Of a stretch of 64,000 bases of DNA, positions 34,323 through 42,492 are shown piece by piece (position 1 is the first letter of the stretch; each line of letters opens with the position of its first letter). Origin of the DNA: Romboutsia lituseburensis (GTDB lineage: Bacteria; Bacillota; Clostridia; Peptostreptococcales; Peptostreptococcaceae); assembly GCF_024723825.1 (NCBI RefSeq), contig NZ_JANQBQ010000001.1, forward strand, positions 1,736,001 to 1,800,000, written 5' to 3'. A program made the translations under genes and the position numbers. Under the pieces are notes generated by a model. That model made no database searches. It had not been told where the DNA came from and saw nothing but the letters and a program-made list of their open reading frames with translations.

Positions 34323-35759
34323 TTAAGCTATATTTTTATCTTCTACATTTTTTACTAATTTATCTTTGCTTATCATAAATGCTACAAATAATATTACAGC
34401 TGCTCCTACACCTACTGCATTAGAGAATGTAGGATTTAATTTAAATCCTTCTGGAGCTTGTAATATATAAGCCACACACACAGCAGACATAAATGTTGCT
34501 GGTATTAAAGTCATAAAGTATCCAGATTTGTTCTTTAATAAGTATACTGTTGAAGCCCAAAGTACTATCATTGCTAATGTTTGATTAGACCAAGCAAAAT
34601 ATCTCCATATTATATTAAAATCTATTGTAGTTAAGAATATACATACTAAGAATAATGGTATTGCTAGCATAAATCTATTCTTAAACCCTTCTTGTTTTAT
34701 GTTAAATGCATCAGCTATAGTAAGTCTTGCACTTCTAAATGCTGTATCTCCACTAGTTATAGGACAAGCAACAACTCCAAGCACTGCAAGTATTGCACCC
34801 ATTGGTCCTAATAATTCTTTAGATAATAAACTTACAACCCCTGATTGCCCTCCAAATTGGTTTAGAGCATTTTGTATAGATAAACTATCTCCAAAGAATG
34901 CTATTGTAACAGCACACCATATTAAAGCAACTATCCCTTCTACAACCATTGCTCCATAAAATACTTTTTTACTTTCAGATTCATGGTGTATACATCTAGC
35001 CATCATAGGTGACTGAGTAGCATGGAAACCTGATATAGCACCACATGCTATTGTTGTAAATAAGAATGGGAATAAATTTAATCCATCTGGATGTAAATTT
35101 TGTAATGACATCTCAGGCATTACCATAGATCCATTAACGTGTCCTACTATCATAGCTCCACATAATCCTATAGCCATAAATAATAGTGCTGCTCCAAATA
35201 CAGGATATATTTTACCTATTACCTTATCAACTGGTAAAACTGTCGCAGCCATATAGTAAATTATTATTACAACAACCCATACAGTTTTATCTATCCCAGT
35301 CATTGATGTTAATAATCCTGCTGGAGATGTTACAAATACTGTCCCAACTAATATAAGAAGTATTACAGAGAACACTCTCATAACAGATTTCATACCATCA
35401 CCTAAATAAATACCTACTATTTCAGAAACTGAAGTACCTTCATGTTTCATAGATATAACCCCTGAGAAGAAGTCATGTACTCCTCCTGCAAATATTGTAC
35501 CAAATGTTATCCATAAGAATGCAACTGGTCCAAATAAAGCACCCATTATTGCTCCAAATATAGGGCCTGTCCCTGCTATATTTAAAAATTGTATTAAGAA
35601 AACTTTGTGCCAAGGCATTGGCATATAGTCTATTCCATCCTCTAGTCTTACAGCTGGTGTTTGAGTTGAATCACTTAATTTTACTGATCTTTCTACTATC
35701 TTACCATAAGTAAAATATCCACCGATAAGAATTGTTAAGCATACTAAAAATGTTATCAT
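34323..35759 (-). CDS. cstA: CstA-family carbon starvation / pyruvate-type transporter
   Basis: A 478-residue transporter with about thirteen helices. Family segments: QFLNIAGTGPIFGAIMGA, GGVHDFFSGVISMKHEG, SGFHATQSPMMARCI, SGDTAFRSARLTIAD and FNIIWRYFAWSNQTLA. It is the short clostridial form; E. coli CstA and BtsT are about 700 residues. E. coli CstA and BtsT take up pyruvate, and BtsT is induced by the LytS-type BtsS/BtsR pair; the same kind of two-component pair is encoded directly upstream here. Substrate pyruvate is thus inference from family and context; peptides have also been proposed. Confidence 0.92.
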   Translation of the reverse strand: MITFLVCLTILIGGYFTYGKIVERSVKLSDSTQTPAVRLEDGIDYMPMPWHKVFLIQFLNIAGTGPIFGAIMGALFGPVAFLWITFGTIFAGGVHDFFSGVISMKHEGTSVSEIVGIYLGDGMKSVMRVFSVILLILVGTVFVTSPAGLLTSMTGIDKTVWVVVIIIYYMAATVLPVDKVIGKIYPVFGAALLFMAIGLCGAMIVGHVNGSMVMPEMSLQNLHPDGLNLFPFLFTTIACGAISGFHATQSPMMARCIHHESESKKVFYGAMVVEGIVALIWCAVTIAFFGDSLSIQNALNQFGGQSGVVSLLSKELLGPMGAILAVLGVVACPITSGDTAFRSARLTIADAFNIKQEGFKNRFMLAIPLFLVCIFLTTIDFNIIWRYFAWSNQTLAMIVLWASTVYLLKNKSGYFMTLIPATFMSAVCVAYILQAPEGFKLNPTFSNAVGVGAAVILFVAFMISKDKLVKNVEDKNIA

Positions 35760-35773
35760 ACCGTTTTCTCCTT

Positions 35774-35799
35774 TGTTAAAAATGTTAATTTCTTGTTAA
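35774..35799 (-). promoter_or_regulatory. TGTTAA direct repeats upstream of cstA
   Basis: Three copies of TGTTAA on the plus strand at 35774, 35783 and 35794, immediately upstream of the cstA ribosome site (CTCCTT at 35768-35773). Spacing is 9 and 11 bp. They may belong to a LytTR-type site, which is commonly an imperfect direct repeat, but could be chance in A/T-rich DNA. Confidence 0.3.
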
Positions 35800-35888
35800 A
35801 TTTATTATTACAATATTAGAATAACGTTTCTTTTAATTTAGGAGATTTAAATTTACATGAAATGCATAATTTGATACATTAAATACGT

Positions 35889-36632
35889 CTATATATGCAT
35901 AACTTTTCTAAACTCTTTTATTTTACTTCGACTTACCGGTGCTTCTGAATTTATATCTTTTAATTTCAACTTATAGGTATTGTTAAACCACGGTATAATT
36001 TCTTTTATCTTAGAAGTGTTTACTATATAAGATCTATGAGTTTTAAAAAATTTAGAACTCGGTAGATTTTTTTCAAATTCAGTTATAGAACTTTTAACAA
36101 TATATTTATCCTCTTTTGTGAATACAATTGTTTCTCTTTCATTTGCTTCACAATAATATATATCATTTATTTTTACTACTATCAATTTATCATTTTTCCA
36201 AAGACTAACCTTATCTAAGCTGCTTTCATCTAATAAGCCCTTATCATTTTTTTTCTTTTCTATAGTTTTTGATTTTTCACTACTCTCAAGCTTTTTTAAC
36301 ATAGAAACTATTCTTTCCTCTGAGTATGGCTTTAACACATAATCAAATGCTTCAAGCTCAAATGCATCTACCGCATGTTCTTTATAGGCAGTTATAAAAA
36401 CTATTTTAGGGCTAATTTTAAATTGTTTTATTGTCTTAGCCAATAACATTCCGTCTAACATAGGTATGTTTATATCTAGAAATATTACATCTATCATGTT
36501 TTCTTGTATGAATTTTAATACATCCACTCCATTATCAAATTCATTTATTATTTTTATATTACTAAAATTATTTATAAAATATTTAAGCTCTTCTCTTGCT
36601 GGGAATTCATCTTCAACGATTATACACTTCAT
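35889..36632 (-). CDS. lytT: LytTR-family response regulator (LytT/BtsR type)
   Basis: A 247-residue regulator: receiver domain (IIVEDEFPAREEL; phosphoacceptor in DVIFLDINIPMLDG; TAYKEHAVDAFEL), a short linker and a LytTR DNA-binding domain (CEANERETIVFTKEDKY, KTHRSYIVNTSKIKEI). ATG at 36630-36632 is chosen with GGAGG 5 nt upstream; a TTG four codons earlier overlaps that site. It follows the LytS-type kinase by 13 bp. Its likely target is cstA, the next gene. It is not adjacent to the agr genes and so is not proposed as AgrA. Confidence 0.93.
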   Translation of the reverse strand: MKCIIVEDEFPAREELKYFINNFSNIKIINEFDNGVDVLKFIQENMIDVIFLDINIPMLDGMLLAKTIKQFKISPKIVFITAYKEHAVDAFELEAFDYVLKPYSEERIVSMLKKLESSEKSKTIEKKKNDKGLLDESSLDKVSLWKNDKLIVVKINDIYYCEANERETIVFTKEDKYIVKSSITEFEKNLPSSKFFKTHRSYIVNTSKIKEIIPWFNNTYKLKLKDINSEAPVSRSKIKEFRKVMHI

Positions 36633-36645
36633 AATGTCCTCCAAT

Positions 36646-38304
36646 TTAAATTTCGAATTCTATTTTAGTTCCTGGATTTAATCTATAAATATTTAGGCCT
36701 TTATCATAAAGTAATTTCAACCTCAAATGAACATTATATAACCCTATTTTATTTTCTGGCATATTATCTTTATAAACTTTTTCAATTATTTCTTCATCTA
36801 TAGTTACACCATCATTTTCTACCCATATTTTTACATTTTTATCCTTCTTTTTTATACCGATTACTACAGTTCCATTTCCACCATTTTTTCTTATTCCATG
36901 TATAATTGCATTTTCTACTAATGGCTGTATTATAAGACTAGGCATTTGAAATTTTATATCTTCATCAATTTTATAAATTACATTTAGTTTATCTCCAAAT
37001 CGTGCCTTTTCAATTTCTATATAAGCTTTTACTTGTTCTAGTTCTTTACTTATATCGATTAGGTTATCACTTACCTCTAAATTATATCTCATATAAGTAG
37101 ATAAATTTATTATAAGTTGCCTTGCCTTATCTGGGTTTATTCTAATAAATGATGTAATTGTATTTAATGCATTAAATAAAAAATGAGGATTTATTTGGGT
37201 TTGCAATGCTTTTATTTCAGCTTTATTTTTAGCTTCTTTTATTTTTTCTATTTTGGAAACTTCCATTAATGTTGAAATTATTTGTGATAAACCTATAGCT
37301 AACGATTGCTTAGAGTGACTCATTTCGTATTTTTCTGTATAGTATATTTTTAAAGTACCTATTACACCGCTAGAATCTGTTAAAGGAATTATCATAGCCG
37401 TTTTTAAATTAACTATTTTGCTTAAGGAATGTTCATCTTTATTTACTTTTATATTTAAGATTTTATTTTGATTCATAGCCTTTTTAGTTGTATAACTTAA
37501 TTCCTTTGTGCAATCTGAGTATATGTCTTCACCTACTCCTACATATGCTAATACTTTATCTAAATCTGTTATAGCAACTGCATCTGAGTTTATTTCTTCT
37601 TTAATTATATTGCATATAATTTTTAATGACTCTTCATTTATAGATCTAAAATATGGTAGAGTCTTATTTGCAATATCTAGTGCTAACTTTGATTGCAAAG
37701 CCGCGATTTCCTCTTTTTCCTTTTTAATAGCTTGTACTATTGTAACTAAAAATCCTATACCTATTTGACCTACTATCATAGGTATATATATTTTAGTTAT
37801 TATAGAAACAGCTACATCATGAGGTTTAGATATAAAAAATATTAATATCATAGTTATACTTTCAGATACCATTCCACATATAATACCAACTAACCATTTA
37901 TATTCTTCTTTCCCTCTTTTTGATGCATACCCTGATAATATACCTGCAAATATGCTAGATATAAAACATGGTATAGAAGTTATTCCATTTAAATCTATTA
38001 AAAGCCTATGAGTTCCAGATACAATTCCTGATGTTATCCCAACTACAGGTCCAAATAATATACCTCCAGAAACTACAGAAATTATCCTTGTATTTGCTAA
38101 TGATCCATTCACTTTTATTCCATTATAAGTCCCTAATATTGCTAATAAACTAAATATTATTGATATAACTACTAAATCTCTCTTTCTATATATTTCTTTT
38201 TGAAATATGTATTTAAATCCTTTAATCTTACTTATGATTATAAATAGTACTATTATTAAACTAGATTTTTCTAATAAATTTAAAAATATATCTCCTTTAT
38301 CCAC
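36646..38304 (-). CDS. lytS: LytS-type sensor histidine kinase
   Basis: A 552-residue kinase: six to seven N-terminal helices forming a 5TM-LYT receptor (about 5-200; the motif NTRIISVVSGGILFGPVVG and GTHRLLIDLNGITSIPC), a GAF domain (about 215-350), the His_kinase motif INPHFLFNALNTITSFIR and a C-terminal ATPase domain (PLVENAIIHGIRKNGG). E. coli BtsS of this family senses pyruvate. With LytT and CstA it probably forms a pyruvate-responsive uptake module. The alternative, control of autolysis as for staphylococcal LytSR, has no support from neighbours (no lrgAB). Confidence 0.93.
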   Translation of the reverse strand: MDKGDIFLNLLEKSSLIIVLFIIISKIKGFKYIFQKEIYRKRDLVVISIIFSLLAILGTYNGIKVNGSLANTRIISVVSGGILFGPVVGITSGIVSGTHRLLIDLNGITSIPCFISSIFAGILSGYASKRGKEEYKWLVGIICGMVSESITMILIFFISKPHDVAVSIITKIYIPMIVGQIGIGFLVTIVQAIKKEKEEIAALQSKLALDIANKTLPYFRSINEESLKIICNIIKEEINSDAVAITDLDKVLAYVGVGEDIYSDCTKELSYTTKKAMNQNKILNIKVNKDEHSLSKIVNLKTAMIIPLTDSSGVIGTLKIYYTEKYEMSHSKQSLAIGLSQIISTLMEVSKIEKIKEAKNKAEIKALQTQINPHFLFNALNTITSFIRINPDKARQLIINLSTYMRYNLEVSDNLIDISKELEQVKAYIEIEKARFGDKLNVIYKIDEDIKFQMPSLIIQPLVENAIIHGIRKNGGNGTVVIGIKKKDKNVKIWVENDGVTIDEEIIEKVYKDNMPENKIGLYNVHLRLKLLYDKGLNIYRLNPGTKIEFEI

Positions 38305-38383
38305 TATTCCACCTCTTTTCTCATAATTAGAATAAGTTTTAAATTATATTAAAATCGAAAACAAAATAACTATTTATTAATAC

Positions 38384-38412
38384 CTAAAAAAGAGAAGTTA
38401 TAAACTTCTCCT
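38384..38412 (-). terminator. Terminator after murE
   Basis: 8-bp stem GAGAAGTT (38392-38399) with AACTTCTC (38403-38410) and a 3-nt loop, then T6 on the minus strand. Confidence 0.8.
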
Positions 38413-38437
38413 TTTCAGTGATTTGTATTAGTCTATT

Positions 38438-39937
38438 TTATGATAATTGTTTTTCCATCTTTTTTTCTATGATATTTCTAGCAGCTTCTTTTGCTATTTC
38501 AGTTTCACTGAAAGGTATCCATTCACCTTTTATAAGCTGTGATTCTTCATGACCTTTCCCCGCAAATACTATCATATCACCTTCTTGAGCTAATTCTATA
38601 GCTTTTTCTATAGCTACTTTTCTATCTGGTTCTACTATATATTCACAATCTGATCCTTTAAATGAATCTGCTATATCTTTTATTACATTCATTGGATCCT
38701 CAAAATCAGGATTGTCACTTGTTAGTATACATAAATCACACTCTCTTGATGCTACATCACCAAGTTCTTTTCTTCTTAGCTCAGTTCTTCCTCCAACTGA
38801 ACCAAATAAACATATTAATCTGTTATGGTCATACTGTTTTAGCGTTTGTAATATACTTTCTAAGCTAACGCCATTATGCGCATAATCTATTATTATAGTT
38901 GCATAGTCTAAAACTGGTAATACCTCCACTCTACCTTTTACTTTAGCACTTTTTAATGCCTCTATCATTATATTTTTCTCTATCTTTAAATACTTACAAA
39001 CAGACATAACAGCTAATGCATTGTATATACTAAATGTACCTGGTGCACATATATATGCATTAAATGTCTCATCTATTGTTTTAACATCAAAACTTACACC
39101 TAATGAATCTATAGCTCTTGAATATTCTATATTTTGAGCATTTAAATCAGCCTTATTGTCTATTCCAAAAGTTTCTATATCACAAGTAGCTTTTTCTATT
39201 ATTTGGTGAGCATATTTATCATCTATGTTAATTATTCCATGCTTAGCTAATGTAAATAGTTTAGCCTTACATCCTAAATAGTGCTCAAATGTTGGATGTT
39301 CTTTTGGTCCTATATGATCTGGAGATAAATTAGAGAATATAGCTATATCAAAGTCTACATCTTTAACTCTTTCCATCATTATTCCTCCAGAAGATACTTC
39401 CATAGATACACACTTAACACCACTATCTATCATATTTCTAAATATTCTATGAAGTTCATAACTTTCAGGTGTTGTGTTTAATGTCTTTTCTTTTTTCCCA
39501 TTATAGAAAGTTCCATTTGTCCCTATAACACCTGTATTTAAACCTGCTTTATTTAAAACTGAGCTTATATAATTAGTTATAGTAGTTTTTCCCTTAGTAC
39601 CCGTTACTCCTATTACCTTTAATTCCTTCGATGGATTACCAAAATAGTTAGCAGACATTTTAGATAGTGCTATTCTACTATCATTTACAAATAATTTTAT
39701 AGCATCTTCATTAAGTTCTAAATCATCTTGTAATATAAATACTCTTGTACCTCTTTCATATGCATTTTTGGCATACTTATGACCATCAACAGTCTCCCCT
39801 TTTATTGCAACAAATATATATCCATCTTCACATTTTGAAGAATTATATGCTATATCTTTTATTTCTGTATTTTGTATTTCATCCCAAGGCTTGTTTGAAT
39901 TGAATTCAACTTCATTCATTATATCTAATAATCTCAT
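38438..39937 (-). CDS. murE: UDP-MurNAc-L-Ala-D-Glu:diamino acid ligase MurE, specificity motif atypical
   Basis: A 499-residue Mur ligase: N-terminal UDP-binding domain, ATP loop GVTGTKGKTTITNY, carbamylated-Lys region (GCKAKLF), and C-terminal domain. The amino-acid specificity motif reads TSDNPDFEDP. meso-DAP-adding enzymes have DNPR at this point; here Asp replaces the Arg, so lysine, ornithine or another diamino acid may be the substrate. Directly upstream lie genes for an aspartate-racemase-like protein and a D-Asp-ligase-like ATP-grasp enzyme, consistent with a D-Asp cross-bridge. It is transcribed separately from them, because a terminator stands between. Confidence 0.92.
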   Translation of the reverse strand: MRLLDIMNEVEFNSNKPWDEIQNTEIKDIAYNSSKCEDGYIFVAIKGETVDGHKYAKNAYERGTRVFILQDDLELNEDAIKLFVNDSRIALSKMSANYFGNPSKELKVIGVTGTKGKTTITNYISSVLNKAGLNTGVIGTNGTFYNGKKEKTLNTTPESYELHRIFRNMIDSGVKCVSMEVSSGGIMMERVKDVDFDIAIFSNLSPDHIGPKEHPTFEHYLGCKAKLFTLAKHGIINIDDKYAHQIIEKATCDIETFGIDNKADLNAQNIEYSRAIDSLGVSFDVKTIDETFNAYICAPGTFSIYNALAVMSVCKYLKIEKNIMIEALKSAKVKGRVEVLPVLDYATIIIDYAHNGVSLESILQTLKQYDHNRLICLFGSVGGRTELRRKELGDVASRECDLCILTSDNPDFEDPMNVIKDIADSFKGSDCEYIVEPDRKVAIEKAIELAQEGDMIVFAGKGHEESQLIKGEWIPFSETEIAKEAARNIIEKKMEKQLS

Positions 39938-40045
39938 TTTTTAGCCCTCCTAATAAATTATATCGTATGTAGTATACCACAATAAATCATAAAATTTAAA
40001 TGTATGTTATTGCTAATTCTACTCTACTTTAATAAATTCTAGAAA

Positions 40046-40071
40046 AATAGAGTAGTTTCAACTACTCTATT
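40046..40071 (-). terminator. Terminator after the racemase gene
   Basis: 12-bp stem AATAGAGTAGTT / AACTACTCTATT with a 2-nt apex, followed by TTTTTC on the minus strand. Confidence 0.82.
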
Positions 40072-40121
40072 GATCTGTTCTTAGTCTTTATTGATTATGT
40101 CTTTGTGCATTTTTTATATAA

Positions 40122-40841
40122 TTACATAGCTTCTTTTTTCTTACTTTTCTTTTCACATGCACTAATAGTTTTTCTAGCTAACACTTCTAATGAATCTATA
40201 TAAAATTCATCGTCTAAGTTATTATCATTTTTTAATATAGAAAGTTCTGTGCATCCAAGTATTGCTCCATCACAGTTGCTTTCTTTTAAATAATCTATAA
40301 CAACATTAAATTTATTCATGTCTGCACTTTTACCACTTTTTATATCTTTATATATAATATCCATCACTATTTTTTGTTTTAATTCATCTAAAACTTCATA
40401 GTCCATATCATATTTTTCACACATATTTTGGTATAACTTTGTTTGTACATTTCCAGTTGTCGCTAATATACCTAATTTTTTATGCCCTTTTCTTTTTGAA
40501 TATTTAACAGTTTCTTCCACTATATTTATAACCGGTATATTTACACTATTTGATATTTTTTCATAGAAATAATGTGCCGTATTGCACGTTATAACTAAAA
40601 AATCTGTACCATATTGTTCTAACTTTTTAGCGTCTTTAATAAGTATATCTACTGGATTTTCTGAGGAATTACCTATTATATAACCAGTTCTGTCTGGTGT
40701 TGTTGCTCTATTAGCTATTATCATATCAATATGATCTTGATCTATTGTTGCATCAGTCAATCTAACAACCATATCAAAGAAATAAACTGTAGCCATAGGG
40801 CCTAATCCACCCATAACTCCAACTGTCTTATTATTTTTCAT
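40122..40841 (-). CDS. Aspartate/glutamate racemase family protein
   Basis: A 239-residue PLP-independent racemase. Both catalytic cysteines are present, in VITCNTAH and LGCTELS, and the N-terminus has [15 protein letters not shown]. Aspartate racemases of this family provide D-Asp; in Enterococcus faecium such a gene lies beside the D-Asp ligase gene of the cross-bridge. The product is unlikely to be the essential MurI glutamate racemase, because the flanking residues fit the RacX/YgeA/AspR group better. ATG at 40839-40841 is preferred, with GGGTGG 7 nt upstream; an ATG five codons earlier abuts the stop of the previous gene. Confidence 0.88.
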   Translation of the reverse strand: MKNNKTVGVMGGLGPMATVYFFDMVVRLTDATIDQDHIDMIIANRATTPDRTGYIIGNSSENPVDILIKDAKKLEQYGTDFLVITCNTAHYFYEKISNSVNIPVINIVEETVKYSKRKGHKKLGILATTGNVQTKLYQNMCEKYDMDYEVLDELKQKIVMDIIYKDIKSGKSADMNKFNVVIDYLKESNCDGAILGCTELSILKNDNNLDDEFYIDSLEVLARKTISACEKKSKKKEAM

Positions 40842-40856
40842 AGTCATACCACCCAT

Positions 40857-42071
40857 CTATTTGCAGTATTTTTTAAACTTTCTCATTTGGTTTATATTAT
40901 ATAAGAATATATACCATCTTCTCTTGAAGTTTCCTTGTAAATCTTTATTGTATCCAAATGATGTCGCACTCTTACCTTGACTAACTAATGATTTTGCCTT
41001 ATTTACTAAAGCTTGATCTTTAACGTATTTATAAACAACATTATTCGGTATAACATGCCAGAAGAAAGGATCCTTTTGTACCTTTAAGTCTAATTCTTTA
41101 TTGTATACTCTATCTTCAACAACATATTTAGCTATATTATTTCCAGAACTAGTAACGTAGTAGTTACTTCTTCCTTGTCTTAAGTTAATTTCAAATACTT
41201 TATACGTATTATCTCTACTATCATACTTTATATCAAAGTTTGAGAATCCAGTGTAATTTATATCCTCTAAGAAAGCCTTAAACTTTTTCATAAGTTCTTC
41301 ATCATACTCTGTTATTATAGCAGCATGGTTACCTATACCTTTTGGAGTATGCTCTTCTAATAACACATGTCCTAGACACATCATTTTAACTTTTCCATGT
41401 TGATCTGAATAACAAGTTAAAACTCTCATATGTGAGTCATCACCTGGTATAAAATCTTGTATTATTAAGTTTTTATCATACTTACCATTGTATATTTCAG
41501 TAGTTATTTTTATAAATTCCTTTTCATCTTGTGCTACATATGCTTTTTTCATTCCTTCGAATGGGAATTGCCAATATAATACACTATCTGAAGGTTTAAT
41601 TATAACAGGATAATTAAATCCAAAATTTTCTATTTTATCACCTTTTGAATATATAAAAGTTTTAGGGTAATCTAATCCTTTTTCTTCACACATTTCATAG
41701 AATAATTCTTTTTCTATTAACTTGTCCTTTAGTTCACTGTCTATATATGGAACTATATACTTTTCTTTTAATACATCTTTGTGATCTATTATTAATTCTG
41801 CATACTCATCAGTACATCCCATTATTATTAGTTTCTTATTAGGTGCTGATAGTTCATCTGCAGTTTTTAACAGAACTTCTATAAATTCTTTTTCTTCTGT
41901 TATTCTTGGGTCTATTCTAAAATCTATTATGTTACTATCTTTAGTCGCTCCTAATGCATATCTACCGAAAGCTATTGACTTAACTCCATAAGCTTCGTGG
42001 TATGCTCTTGCTACTGAGTAGCAGTTTATATCTCCACCAACCAGTACAGGTTGTATTACTATATTATCCAC
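40857..42071 (-). CDS. ATP-grasp carboxylate-amine ligase, D-aspartate ligase-like
   Basis: A 404-residue ATP-grasp enzyme. Seen: VLVGGDINCYSVARAYHE at the N-terminus, VIIKPSDSVLYW (ATP Lys), IQDFIPGDDSHMRV and the metal-binding end VFEINLRQGRSNYYVTSSG. Size and pattern fit the Aslfm group, which adds D-Asp to the lysine side chain of UDP-MurNAc-pentapeptide. I chose the GTG at 42069-42071 (GAGGTGG 5 nt upstream). A longer frame from GTG 42113 is unlikely because a consensus promoter puts the transcript start at about 42113. The racemase gene follows directly. The D-Asp call is inference from family plus neighbours. Confidence 0.82.
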   Translation of the reverse strand: MDNIVIQPVLVGGDINCYSVARAYHEAYGVKSIAFGRYALGATKDSNIIDFRIDPRITEEKEFIEVLLKTADELSAPNKKLIIMGCTDEYAELIIDHKDVLKEKYIVPYIDSELKDKLIEKELFYEMCEEKGLDYPKTFIYSKGDKIENFGFNYPVIIKPSDSVLYWQFPFEGMKKAYVAQDEKEFIKITTEIYNGKYDKNLIIQDFIPGDDSHMRVLTCYSDQHGKVKMMCLGHVLLEEHTPKGIGNHAAIITEYDEELMKKFKAFLEDINYTGFSNFDIKYDSRDNTYKVFEINLRQGRSNYYVTSSGNNIAKYVVEDRVYNKELDLKVQKDPFFWHVIPNNVVYKYVKDQALVNKAKSLVSQGKSATSFGYNKDLQGNFKRRWYIFLYNINQMRKFKKYCK

Positions 42072-42119
42072 GCTTTCCACCTCTTTTAAATCATCATCTA
42101 TGATTAAATTCACCTACTA

Positions 42120-42148
42120 ATTATACTGTATTTAACCTATTATGTCAA
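42120..42148 (-). promoter_or_regulatory. Consensus sigma-A promoter of the ATP-grasp/racemase operon
   Basis: TTGACA (42148-42143), 17 bp, TATAAT (42125-42120): a perfect match to the consensus, with the predicted transcript start near 42113. Confidence 0.85.
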
Positions 42149-42443
42149 AATTCTAACTTATTCGATTATGATTATATTTAGTGTTTTTTGTTAAGATTTT
42201 AGTTTTTTTTAAATATTCACTTTTTAACTTAATTAAAGTTAGTAAATAGCCTAAATTTCAACAGTTTTATAATATTAATATTAAATAAATTATATTTTAA
42301 ATAGATTAACTCTAATCTTTATTTCGATAGCCTTTTATAATATCTGACATTTCGTTTCAGATGTCTTATTTACTTAAATATAAAAATTTTTATAAAGCTA
42401 AAATAATTACATATAAATTCTTCTTATTAATGGCTTTAGATGT
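42149..42443. other. Intergenic region upstream of the ATP-grasp operon
   Basis: About 300 bp of A/T-rich DNA between the ptsG terminator and the promoter. Apart from a short imperfect repeat near 42337-42366 (GACATTTCG..., TCAGATGTC) I see no gene and no convincing signal. Confidence 0.6.
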
Positions 42444-42486
42444 AAAAAAACTAGCTACATGTGTAAATACACGTAACTAGTTTTTA
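42444..42486 (-). terminator. Rho-independent terminator after ptsG
   Basis: AAAAACTAG (42446-42454) pairs with CTAGTTTTT (42477-42485); the inner part continues with TAC-TGTGT / ACACGTA. T-rich sequence follows on the minus strand. Confidence 0.88.
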
Positions 42487-42492
42487 ACTTAA

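Noticed and set aside
35889-38304. LytT/LytS pair as the missing AgrA/AgrC
   Set aside because: 29 kb from agr, the sensor has a GAF domain and a 5TM-LYT receptor rather than an AgrC type, and cstA next door explains it better.
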